From Parabacteroides distasonis (GTDB lineage: Bacteria > Bacteroidota > Bacteroidia > Bacteroidales > Tannerellaceae), in assembly GCF_004793765.1 (NCBI RefSeq), contig NZ_SRYM01000017.1, positions 1-64,000 on the forward strand: DNA of 64,000 bases, written 5' to 3'. A model generated the notes under the pieces. It had not been told where the DNA came from. It made no database searches and was given only the letters and a program-made list of their open reading frames with translations. Shown in pieces: positions 35,674-44,459 of this stretch. Position numbers and translations under genes: made by a program. How positions within the stretch are numbered: the first letter of the stretch is position 1; every line of letters starts with the position of its first letter.

Positions 35674-38600
35674 TTAAAAAGTTACTGATACACCTAAGCT
35701 TATGCTTCGCATTTGAGGATAACTATTACCATCACCACTGCCTCGTTTCCCGTTCAAGCCAGACTTCATATCCGCATCCGTCAAGTCCGGGTCCGAACCA
35801 TAGATATTTGTCACATCCAAATCACGGGTATGTTTATACAAGGGAGACCAGCACCACAAATTCTCCGCCGAGATATAAACCCGGGCATTTTGAAGCATGA
35901 TCTTCGAAATCCATTGTTTGGGTAATGTATAACCAAATTGCAGATTCTTCAAACGGATATAAGCCACATTCTGCAAGTAACGAGTCTGTTTCGTATCTCT
36001 AATAGATGTATTATAACCCGCATAACGAGGCAAATAAGCGCCTTGATTATCCTCAGTCCAATAATTATCGACATGCCATGTCGGTAGATTATTATACGGA
36101 CGATTATATTGTCCCCAGAAAATACATTCCGAACTAGGATACCAATCCTGCTTTCCTACACCTTGGAAGAAGGCTGATATAAAGAAGTTATTCCAATCAC
36201 CGCTTAGGTTAATACTATAAGCAAAACGGGGTAAGCTATTACCTATCACCTTCAAATCCCCATGATCATCAACCCGGTTCGTTCCATAATCGATTGCACC
36301 GTTCCCGTCTTGATCCTTTAGCTTCACGTCTCCCGGATACCAAATATTTTTGGAAGATGACTTGATTAATTTCTGGGTAGCATGATTATCGATATCCGCT
36401 TGGTCTTTAAATAAGCCCTCGGTCTCGTATCCCCAAATCTCACCGACACGCATACCCTCATAGTAATCATCCAGATACTTATTCTCATTATTATAACGAT
36501 CTATGGTTGAAATATAATCAGACAGAGTACCCTTGATCTCATAATTAAACTGTTTGCTAGCCAGCTCAAAATGATCACGCCAAGTCAATGTGATTTCCCA
36601 GCCTTTCGTTGTCATATCCGCATAGTTACCTTTTGGGGAAGCGGCACCGAAAATCTCAGGGAGCGTCTTACCGACCGTGTACATATCCGTAGTCTTACGG
36701 ATGTAGTAATCGCCGGAGAAACGGAAACGATTGTTCAACATACCAAAGTCAAGTCCTACGTCAGTTGTCGTAGCAGTCTCCCAAGTAAGTCCGCTTGGCA
36801 TAACGGCAGGTGCGCTGGTATACTTATTCAACGCTCCATTCAATACCCGATCGGAAGTCTTGATGCTTAAAAGCTCAAGGAAACTATACGGGTCAACATT
36901 ACCATTACCCAGTGAACCATAAGAAGCCCTGACTTTCATATCCGAGAAGATTTGTTCATTCACCCGCCAGAACGGCTCCTCCGAGATTCTCCAACCCGCC
37001 GATACAGATGGGAAGAATGCCCATTGCTGATCTGTCAGGAATTTCGAGGAACCATCATAACGGCCGTTCACTTCCAACAGATAACGATCCTTAAACGCAT
37101 AATTCAAACGGAAGAAACCACCGGCAACCCGCCAACGGTTATATTTACCGGATGTAGTGATAGCGTCACCCAACGCCAAATTGATGTTATCCGTATCATC
37201 AAATAACAATCCATTCCGCTGAACCTCTAGGTTCTTATATTGAGACTGCTCATAATTATAACCGATCATACCTTTAAAATAATGCGCCTCCGCAAACGTA
37301 TCCTCATAATCGGCATAAATATTAGTAGCAATATAATCAGTCTTACCGGTCGTTTCTTTTAAATCATTGTATTTCTCGCTCAACAGCAAACTCTCACCTT
37401 CCACTTTGCTATAAGGAACCGGGACACGGCGTTGCGTCTTATTATTATCCGTATTCCTAAATGTAAAATCACCCCTTACATGCAACTTGTTGTTTAAGAA
37501 TGATGTCGTAAAGCTAGTCGTATTCCGTAATACCTTATTATTCGTATCAATGCCGTTCTTGCCATATATGAAATCACCTATCGTATAAGCGGCCGCAAAA
37601 GACAGGCTTCCATCCGGATTGAAAATAGGCTGGCAAGGATGTCCCTCATCCGATATATTACGCCAGATCGAACCACCCTCACCGACATTCATCGGGTTAT
37701 GATAATCCATATTCGAGAATTCCATGTTATTCTCTACTTTCAACCAATCAAACAGCTGGATAGAACCTTTCGCACGTAAATTCATCGTTTTGTAATCGTC
37801 CGTATTATAACGGAACAAACCATCATATCCATAGAAACGGCCGGATATATAATAATTTAATTTACCATTACTTCCTGTCAACGATAGATTATGGTCCTGC
37901 GCAAACGTATTCTTCTTATATAAAGCATCGTAATAATCCTCATTTCCGTAATAAACATACTTGCCGTTAGCATCTTTCTCTACTTCCGAGGTAATACCTT
38001 GTTCTTTCCGCAACCTAAAATCTTCCAGCCAACCAAGAGAGAAGTCTTGGGTCTTATTAATGTTCTTCGGATCTGCCGAATAATTGTTCCATGCGTGATA
38101 AGCCTCATAGAAACGTTCGGCATACATATATCCATCCGTCACCACATCGGGAACCGTAGCCGGGCGTTGCAATGAGAAATTACCCGTATACGTAATAGAG
38201 GTCTTATCTTTAGCCGGTTCTTTTGTCGTAATCAATACCACGCCAAACGTACCCCGGGCACCATAAATAGCGGCAGAGGCCGCATCCTTCAATACAGACA
38301 CGCTAGCGATATCATTTGGATTCAACATAGAGGGATCCCCCTCAACACCATCGATCAAAACCAAGGCATCCCCGCCTTGACCAATAGAGGTCGTACCACG
38401 CACGTTATAACTAGCCGTACGGGTCGGCTTACCATCCGTCAATTGAATATTCAAGTTCGGGATAGAACCTTGCAACATCTGGGTAGCGTTCGATACGGAA
38501 CGGTTCTCAAAAACCTCGCTCGTCACTTGTTCCACGGCACCCGTTAAGTTTACTTTCTTTTGAGTACCATAACCTACAACCACGACTTCATCTAATTTTT

Positions 38601-38955
38601 GAGTATCCTCATGAATAGAAATGACCAGATTATTCTTATTTCCTACCGGTACCTCTTGAGCTACGTAACCAATATAAGAGATTTGAAGTATCGAATTCGG
38701 AGTTACTTCGATGGAGAAATTACCATCAATGTCCGTGATCGTTCCATTCGTAGAACCTTTCACTACCACATTGGCGCCGATGATAGGTTCGCCTTTCAAA
38801 TCTGTAACTACACCGGTCACTTTTCTTTGTTGCTGTGCTTCTGGCAAAGCCTCTATATCATGACTATTCGCACACAAGGCCATTGGAGTATTTACGCTCG
38901 GGAATAATGATGCGCAAAACAAAGCCTTGAAGAAAAAATGCTTGATATTACTCAT
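35674..38955 (-). CDS. SusC/RagA TonB-dependent outer-membrane transporter (locus 2)
   Basis: The 1093-residue protein starts MSNIKHFFFKALFC with a signal peptide. Its parts in order are a carboxypeptidase-regulatory-like domain (GVVTDLKGEPIIGANVVVKG), the TonB box region LDEVVVVGYGTQKK, a plug (MLQGSIPNLNIQL, VRGTTS), and a barrel ending SISLGVSVTF. No STN domain is present and no sigma/anti-sigma pair belongs to the operon. Its leader and first codons (ATGAGTAATATCAAGCA) match those of the locus-3 susC (ATGAGTAACATCAAGCA), so the two share ancestry at their 5' ends. Candidate switch segment 39131-39318 lies upstream. Confidence 0.92.
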   Translation of the reverse strand: MSNIKHFFFKALFCASLFPSVNTPMALCANSHDIEALPEAQQQRKVTGVVTDLKGEPIIGANVVVKGSTNGTITDIDGNFSIEVTPNSILQISYIGYVAQEVPVGNKNNLVISIHEDTQKLDEVVVVGYGTQKKVNLTGAVEQVTSEVFENRSVSNATQMLQGSIPNLNIQLTDGKPTRTASYNVRGTTSIGQGGDALVLIDGVEGDPSMLNPNDIASVSVLKDAASAAIYGARGTFGVVLITTKEPAKDKTSITYTGNFSLQRPATVPDVVTDGYMYAERFYEAYHAWNNYSADPKNINKTQDFSLGWLEDFRLRKEQGITSEVEKDANGKYVYYGNEDYYDALYKKNTFAQDHNLSLTGSNGKLNYYISGRFYGYDGLFRYNTDDYKTMNLRAKGSIQLFDWLKVENNMEFSNMDYHNPMNVGEGGSIWRNISDEGHPCQPIFNPDGSLSFAAAYTIGDFIYGKNGIDTNNKVLRNTTSFTTSFLNNKLHVRGDFTFRNTDNNKTQRRVPVPYSKVEGESLLLSEKYNDLKETTGKTDYIATNIYADYEDTFAEAHYFKGMIGYNYEQSQYKNLEVQRNGLLFDDTDNINLALGDAITTSGKYNRWRVAGGFFRLNYAFKDRYLLEVNGRYDGSSKFLTDQQWAFFPSVSAGWRISEEPFWRVNEQIFSDMKVRASYGSLGNGNVDPYSFLELLSIKTSDRVLNGALNKYTSAPAVMPSGLTWETATTTDVGLDFGMLNNRFRFSGDYYIRKTTDMYTVGKTLPEIFGAASPKGNYADMTTKGWEITLTWRDHFELASKQFNYEIKGTLSDYISTIDRYNNENKYLDDYYEGMRVGEIWGYETEGLFKDQADIDNHATQKLIKSSSKNIWYPGDVKLKDQDGNGAIDYGTNRVDDHGDLKVIGNSLPRFAYSINLSGDWNNFFISAFFQGVGKQDWYPSSECIFWGQYNRPYNNLPTWHVDNYWTEDNQGAYLPRYAGYNTSIRDTKQTRYLQNVAYIRLKNLQFGYTLPKQWISKIMLQNARVYISAENLWCWSPLYKHTRDLDVTNIYGSDPDLTDADMKSGLNGKRGSGDGNSYPQMRSISLGVSVTF

Positions 38956-39056
38956 TTTAAAACGTTTTTTATAATATATAGATTTTAACTAGATAACAAA
39001 TGAAGACAGGTAGGCATACCGCCTTCTTCTCTTTTTACATTCATTCCGCATATTTA

Positions 39057-39086
39057 CATAGGCTTCTCTTTTTTTAAGGTTAACTA
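39057..39086 (-). promoter_or_regulatory. Conserved susC upstream block (locus 2)
   Basis: On the minus strand TAGTTAACCTTAAAA (39072-39086) is followed after 8 bp by GCCTATG (39057-39063). The identical 15-mer and GCCTATG, 7 bp apart, lie at 48010-48038 upstream of the locus-3 susC. This may be an alternative (ECF) promoter or a regulator site. Confidence 0.55.
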
Positions 39087-39130
39087 CTCTATTTACATTC
39101 TCTCATCTCAAATAAAAAACAAGACAAACG

Positions 39131-39318
39131 AGTTCCGGGAAGACTATGATTTTCAATAGAAAGAATTTAGGACATAAAGCCTGCTAGATCAATAGATAAC
39201 CGGAATCCGGATAGAATATGATTGATCTAGTAAAAAGATTAGAAAGAAAAAATAGGATTATAATAGTGTACGGGAAAATGATTTATGTATCATAAAGAAC
39301 CATAGTCTTCCCGGAACT
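39131..39318. repeat. Candidate invertible segment 2 (188 bp)
   Basis: Perfect 18-bp inverted repeats bound the segment: AGTTCCGGGAAGACTATG at 39131-39148 and its reverse complement at 39301-39318. Within it a second dyad, CTAGATCAAT/ATTGATCTAG, spans 39184-39230 around CCGGAATCCGG. No gene fits. It lies 175 bp before the locus-2 susC and matches the AGTCTYnnnnGAACY site consensus of the other two pairs. No exact TAnnTTTG box lies inside; the best promoter is just outside at 39390-39421, so inversion may change leader or operator rather than promoter direction. Confidence 0.7.
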
Positions 39319-39389
39319 AAGTCAGCAAGCAACCTTTAAAAAAGTAAACTATATGGATAGACTATGTCTTTTCTTAAGATCTAATGGCA

Positions 39390-39421
39390 CAAAATTAGTG
39401 AATTTATCGTTTATTTAGCAA
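39390..39421 (-). promoter_or_regulatory. Promoter upstream of segment 2
   Basis: Minus-strand TTG at 39419-39421, 21 bp, then TAATTTTG at 39390-39397. It points through the inverted-repeat segment toward the locus-2 susC. Confidence 0.55.
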
Positions 39422-39444
39422 CACTAGATACATTTTTCAACAAA

Positions 39445-39482
39445 AAAACACGTATGCTCTTTAGAGAACATACGTGCTTTCG
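39445..39482 (-). terminator. Terminator of SusC/SusD locus 3
   Basis: CACGTATG and CATACGTG form the stem around TTCTCTAAAGAG, which can itself pair. On the minus strand it is followed by seven U. It lies about 35 bp after the last gene of the locus. Confidence 0.85.
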
Positions 39483-39515
39483 AAACTTTAAAAACTTTAT
39501 CTGGGGAATCGTCAA

Positions 39516-40675
39516 TTATTCGATCGGATCTCCGGAGACTTGAAGGGCCGAATCATTACTTCTAGAGATCGCAACACACAACATACGATCGCCACCATTA
39601 TGATAGAGAAAATATTTCCCTTTAAAATAAACAAGCCCAGTCATAAACACTACGTTATTTACAGTACCTTGTATCTCATACTCCCGATCTGGTTTCAGAA
39701 AAGCATTTTCCGAACGGTCCAATAATGCCGTTGGATCATTTGGATCAACTAGAGCTTGTCCTAATCCCGAGGCAAGAACAGGCTCTCCTGTCTCCCCTTC
39801 TTGTCGGAAACGGAACGTATTGTAAAAAACGACAATTCCCTTTTCCGTCTTAAGTGCATACCCACCTTCTATCACGCGATCATCAAATTTTCCTACACGT
39901 TTAGGCAATAAGACTTTAGGAGATCCATCCGGATTTTCCAACATCTTCCAATCCCGCAAATTATCCGAGGTCGCAATATACAAGCCTTCTTCACCCCAAT
40001 ACATCCAATATTTACCATTTATCTTTGCGGCGACTAATCTTCCATTCTTTAATTCCGTAATGATAGCAGCCGATTTAGACCATAAGCCAGCATACTTCTC
40101 CCCATGATATTTAGAGAAAGGCGACCCCTCCTTCTTCCAGTTTACTAAATCTTTAGAGGTCGCAACCATTAGTCTGGCAACCGACTGCAACCATCATACA
40201 ACAGAACATAGCCTCCATCGGGAGATTCCACCAAACGGGGAATCTCGCAGCCTCCTCCCTCTTTATCCAAAAATAAATCATCTTGAGGATATAGTACAGG
40301 AGATCGCCGTGTAAAATTTATCCCATCAGAACTAACCGCCAGCCCAAGTCTCATAATGCTCGGGCTACCATGAGTATGAAGATTATATCCCCTGCTATCA
40401 TCTTCACCTTGATAAATCATAAAGATCTGATTATCCTTCACAACCACAGCTCCGCCAATGATAGCCCTCGATTCCCATCTAACCTCTTTTCTTTCTAAAG
40501 GGCAATAGAATTTACTATCAAAGTTCGGGCCGAGTATCGGATTGATCCCTTCCGGTTCTTTCTCGAAAGGGCCAATCATCCAATCTTTATAAATCGAGGT
40601 GTCGATCTGAGCATTTACTAGGCCACAAAAAGACATAATAAATACACATACAAACAATCTATTATAGAACCACAT
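39516..40675 (-). pseudogene. GH130-like glycoside phosphorylase/hydrolase, frameshifted
   Basis: Two overlapping frames make one GH130-like protein. The first (40169-40675) has a signal peptide (IMSFCGLVNAQ), MIYQGEDDSRGYN and GGGCEIPRLVESPDGGYVLLYDGC. The second (39516-40190) continues with VARLMVATSKDLVNWKK and runs to the C-terminus. By comparison with the intact paralogue upstream (WNREVPRLSVATSRDLLTW), the break is after CSR near 40185, where one base (or four) has been lost. No slippery run is obvious there, so programmed frameshifting is not favoured. If translated in one piece it would be about 386 residues, normal for the family. The acidic residue of the paralogue's GCEDPR is replaced by Ile in GCEIPR, which points to loss of function before the frameshift. 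Confidence 0.8.
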
Positions 40676-40693
40676 ACATTCTACTTTTAGACG

Positions 40694-41848
40694 TTACAGG
40701 GTTGGGGTATAAATAGCTACCCCAACTTTAGAATCCGCACAACCATAATACAAGTACCATTTATCTTTAAAGAATACCAACCCTTCAATAAATACAGTAC
40801 CATCTACATACTGACCACTCTTCTCGAAATCAGCCATAGGTTGGAAAAATGGAACATCCAAACGAGCGATCGCTTTATAAGGATCGTTCAAATCAAACAA
40901 TACTTGCCCCGCACTGTAAGTACCTGCGTTAAAACGAGGATCTCTCCTATCATCCTTTTGGTTCTTACCGTTATAAAGTAATAAGATCCCTTTATCAGTC
41001 ATGATAGCAGGAGGTCCGCACTCTGTCAAGGCACTATCAAAATAATTATCACGAGGATAAATTAAGCCCAACAATTCATTCTGATCATTTAATACCGGAG
41101 TCCAAGTTATCAGATCGTCAGAGGTCGCAGCCGCAACCATCTGTTCCCCCCAATACATCAAGTATTTACCATTTACTTTCGTTATAACTTGTTTACCATC
41201 CACCACTTTTGTTACGATAGAACCGGACTTACATGCCATATCCTTAAAACGTTCATCATAAGCTTTCGCAAAAGCCGGGCCATGCTTCTCCCACGTCAAT
41301 AAATCACGGGAAGTAGCGACAGACAAACGAGGAACCTCCCGATTCCATGCGGTATATATCATAACATAAAGCCCATCCTCCGTAACCGCTACACGAGGGT
41401 CCTCACAACCTCCTTGCCATTCAAATTCTTTCATATTATCCTCGGCGGGAAACATTACAGGAGTAGCATGCCGTTCCATCGTAACCCCATCTACACTCTC
41501 TGCCAATCCGATCCGAGAGGTACGTTTTCCGATACCCGTGGCTGAATTATCTTCCGCACGATACAAAACACAAATCTTCCCGTCTTTTACCACTGCCGCA
41601 GGATTGAACGTATCACTCTCTTCCCATCCTACCGGAGCCTTACGCATCGGACAATCAAACTTACTTTCCGGATTCGGAGTAATCACAGGATTCACTCCTT
41701 CCGGACGTACAAAATCACCCAAAGCCCATACGGGAAGATTATTTGTGTTGTTAGCGATCACCTCTGTCGGTACCTGTTTCGCCTTATTGCCACATGCCAA
41801 CAAGCAAACACATAAGAACGATACAGGTATTAGATTTAAATAATTCAT
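40694..41848 (-). CDS. GH130 family lipoprotein (mannoside phosphorylase/mannosidase type)
   Basis: The 384-residue protein has a lipoprotein signal (VSFLCVCLLACGNK). The five-bladed propeller contains NPAAVVKDGKICVLYRAED near residue 75, RIGLAESVDG and GGCEDPRVAV, where the Asp is the expected catalytic acid, followed by VATSRDLLTWEKHGP and KYLMYWGE. GH130 members cleave beta-mannosides with phosphate or water; secreted ones in gut Bacteroides act on N-glycan core or yeast mannan termini, but the subfamily here cannot be fixed. It lies in locus 3 between the DUF3823-like lipoprotein and the frameshifted paralogue. It is probably displayed on the outer membrane. Confidence 0.82.
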   Translation of the reverse strand: MNYLNLIPVSFLCVCLLACGNKAKQVPTEVIANNTNNLPVWALGDFVRPEGVNPVITPNPESKFDCPMRKAPVGWEESDTFNPAAVVKDGKICVLYRAEDNSATGIGKRTSRIGLAESVDGVTMERHATPVMFPAEDNMKEFEWQGGCEDPRVAVTEDGLYVMIYTAWNREVPRLSVATSRDLLTWEKHGPAFAKAYDERFKDMACKSGSIVTKVVDGKQVITKVNGKYLMYWGEQMVAAATSDDLITWTPVLNDQNELLGLIYPRDNYFDSALTECGPPAIMTDKGILLLYNGKNQKDDRRDPRFNAGTYSAGQVLFDLNDPYKAIARLDVPFFQPMADFEKSGQYVDGTVFIEGLVFFKDKWYLYYGCADSKVGVAIYTPTL

Positions 41849-41874
41849 ATATACTATTTTAATTTACAAATTAA

Positions 41875-42570
41875 CTACAAAATCACTTCCATTATCTGAG
41901 AGTAATTAATTACCCCTTCTGTTTTCGCTCCTATACGGACATAGATCTTATTACCATTCGCTTTAACCTTATACTCATTATCTAAGAATGTTTGATCAGC
42001 TACCAAGTCAAATGTAATCGTTCCAGACAATTCATTCACTGTAACTTTCCCCGCTTGGTTCGCTCCACCATCATCTACACCCGGAGCAAAGTTCCAATAC
42101 CCATATACCTCATCCGTTGTATATGAAGACCGGGTCTTGCTCACTTGATAATTGATAGAAACTTTTTTCCCTGAAACAGAAGCCGAGGCTTCAATCCTTG
42201 CATACGGAATCACTGGGATATTTACTTCTGTTTGTCCTTCCACGGTTGCCCGGACCTCTTCCGAAGTTACGAAAGGTCCTTCTACCGTAATCAAGTAATC
42301 GCAATTAAATATACGAGAATTATTAAAGGTACCATCTTGTTTCGCATAGAAATCCACTGTTTTAGTAGCCCCCGTACCTTGTTCCATCAACTTTATAATC
42401 ACACCTGTAGAGCCCTGTACAGGCAGAGGAACAGGCTGATTTGTCTCAGCATCTAATATCGTACCATAAACCCCTCCATCCGGAGCGTCATAATTATCCA
42501 ACTCATTTACACAAGAGCACATCAGGCATAAAGACATCAATGATAAAAAGCATATATTTATAAATCTCAT
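41875..42570 (-). CDS. DUF3823-like surface lipoprotein (locus 3)
   Basis: The 231-residue protein has a lipoprotein signal (SLMSLCLMCSCVNELDNYD). The sequence GGVYGTILDAETNQPVPLPV opens a carboxypeptidase-regulatory-like beta-sandwich, and a second beta domain follows (RIEASASVSGKKVSINYQV). This two-domain layout and the position directly after susD are those of DUF3823 proteins, presumed surface glycan-binding partners. It lies 20 bp after susD and 26 bp before the GH130 gene. No catalytic motif. Confidence 0.8.
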   Translation of the reverse strand: MRFINICFLSLMSLCLMCSCVNELDNYDAPDGGVYGTILDAETNQPVPLPVQGSTGVIIKLMEQGTGATKTVDFYAKQDGTFNNSRIFNCDYLITVEGPFVTSEEVRATVEGQTEVNIPVIPYARIEASASVSGKKVSINYQVSKTRSSYTTDEVYGYWNFAPGVDDGGANQAGKVTVNELSGTITFDLVADQTFLDNEYKVKANGNKIYVRIGAKTEGVINYSQIMEVIL

Positions 42571-42589
42571 AACTCTAATACATTTTAAA

Positions 42590-44446
42590 TTAATTTGTAT
42601 AACCGGGATTCTGTACCAATTTCGGATTCGAGTTCATGTCATCCGATCCGATCTTCACATAATAATTCTTTTCCAAGAATAAACGCACCTGTTTCGGAGG
42701 CTTATTTCCACGTTCAAATACATACTTTTGAGTGCGAGTATCCAGCCATGGATAAAGGGCGGAACCTCGGAAACCATTCAAGCCCCCCTGCGCTACATCC
42801 AAATGAGCAATTCGCCAACGACGCATATCCCAATAACGATGCCCCTCAAATGCCAACTCAACCTTACGCTCGTGACGTACTTTTTGGATATCGATGGATG
42901 TCTGTTTAGCGATTCCCGCACGCTCACGAATAGCGTTGATAGCATTCAAAGCCTCTTGCTCCTTTCCTCCCATCTCTACGGCAGCCTCCGCTAGATTCAA
43001 ATACATCTCGGCCAAACGGAAGACCGGTCTAGGAGTCTCCGACTTACCCATATTTAGGTCTGTCAATGTCTCATCCCAGAACTTTTTCTGATAGAAGCCC
43101 GTTTTAGAAGGGTCACCCGCATCTGCTCCACCATCCTTACCTGATACATTATACGTAATCCCGGTAGATGGATCCACATAGTTTTCTACCGCATCTGGTT
43201 GCTTGGTCGCTTGAATCTTTTCGCCATTCGAATTAATGATACCTCTTCTCCATTCTACGATATCACCCTTACAAGGAGAACCCGGCAAATAAACAGAGGC
43301 GAACAATCTCGGATCTTTATTCGCAAATAACTCCATCGGATCATCGAAAGCACGTGCCGAGCCATCCGGATTGGTTAATACCAAGGTACCCTCCGAACCA
43401 TCTAAATATTCATATTCCTCAACCATTTCGAGCGTAGGAGCCGCACCACAGCCCCAGCCTCCGGCACGGAACGAAAAAGGAGCGTTACGTTTATCAAAGT
43501 CATGTCCTTTTCCTCCAGCCACATTATATTGCTTTTGGAAAATATATTCACCGTTATCACCATTACCTTTCAAAAACATATCACAATAGTTCTGAGCTCG
43601 ATCATCCGGTTTTTTCAGATATAAAGCATAAACTCCTAAGTCCATAACTTTTTTAGAAGCATCATATGCTATTTGATAAAAGTGATTCGCCTTCTCGGTA
43701 GGAATCCCCACGATACCATCCAATTGAACCGTACCATATTTAGCGATAGATCCGGCATATAAAGCGGCACGAGAACAAAGAGCCAGAGCAGCCCCTTTAT
43801 CGGCTCTATACTTTCCGGAAGCATCCCGTTGTAATGGTAAGTTTTCTGCGATAGCATTACACTCGTCAATAATAAAGTTATACACCTCTTCCTCTTTTGA
43901 ACGAGGAAGTTGCAAAGATTCTAATTGATCCGCCCCATTATATTCTTGAGGCTCCATTATTATAGGAACTCCACCATAGCGTTTTACCAACGTAAAATAA
44001 TGCCAAGCACGGATAAAACGAACCTCGGCTTCCAAAGAGGCCTTTTCTGCCTCATCCAACAATGCTTCTTTCAGCTGAGCAAGGAAATCATTACAATTAC
44101 GAATGCCTTTATATGGGTCCGCAAAGGTGCCAAACAGATCATCAGCATAGGCATAAGTCGCATTACCATTATCAAATACCGGATCTTTTTGGAAAGAGCC
44201 TTGCGCCTCATCCGACATCGTTGTCAAGTTCACTAATTGATAATCGGCATAATGTCTATAATTAAAATCTTCCAATTGCATCTTATCATACAAGTTCACC
44301 AATACACCATTAATCAATTTAGGATCTTCCCAAACTTGGTCCGGCGTGATCAAATCAAACGGTTCTTTATCCAAATAATCACAACTCGTGAAGGAAAGAA
44401 ACGCAATGCCACAAATCAAACTATTAAAATATTTTATCGTATTCAT
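42590..44446 (-). CDS. SusD/RagB-like nutrient-binding lipoprotein (locus 3)
   Basis: The 618-residue protein has a lipoprotein signal (CGIAFLSFTSCDYLDKEP). TPR-like helices are seen at AEVRFIRAWHYFTLVKRYGG, and the C-terminal family signature runs RHERKVELAFEGHRYWDMRR with the terminus NPKLVQNPGYTN. It should capture the locus-3 glycan and lid the SusC barrel. It follows susC after 13 bp and precedes the DUF3823-like gene. The neighbouring GH130 enzymes point to a mannose-containing glycan. Confidence 0.9.
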   Translation of the reverse strand: MNTIKYFNSLICGIAFLSFTSCDYLDKEPFDLITPDQVWEDPKLINGVLVNLYDKMQLEDFNYRHYADYQLVNLTTMSDEAQGSFQKDPVFDNGNATYAYADDLFGTFADPYKGIRNCNDFLAQLKEALLDEAEKASLEAEVRFIRAWHYFTLVKRYGGVPIIMEPQEYNGADQLESLQLPRSKEEEVYNFIIDECNAIAENLPLQRDASGKYRADKGAALALCSRAALYAGSIAKYGTVQLDGIVGIPTEKANHFYQIAYDASKKVMDLGVYALYLKKPDDRAQNYCDMFLKGNGDNGEYIFQKQYNVAGGKGHDFDKRNAPFSFRAGGWGCGAAPTLEMVEEYEYLDGSEGTLVLTNPDGSARAFDDPMELFANKDPRLFASVYLPGSPCKGDIVEWRRGIINSNGEKIQATKQPDAVENYVDPSTGITYNVSGKDGGADAGDPSKTGFYQKKFWDETLTDLNMGKSETPRPVFRLAEMYLNLAEAAVEMGGKEQEALNAINAIRERAGIAKQTSIDIQKVRHERKVELAFEGHRYWDMRRWRIAHLDVAQGGLNGFRGSALYPWLDTRTQKYVFERGNKPPKQVRLFLEKNYYVKIGSDDMNSNPKLVQNPGYTN

Positions 44447-44459
44447 AAAAGTTCCACTA

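Noticed and set aside
40169-40190. Programmed frameshift in the GH130-like gene
   Set aside because: No slippery heptamer or downstream structure is evident, and the catalytic motif is already altered, so simple decay is more likely.
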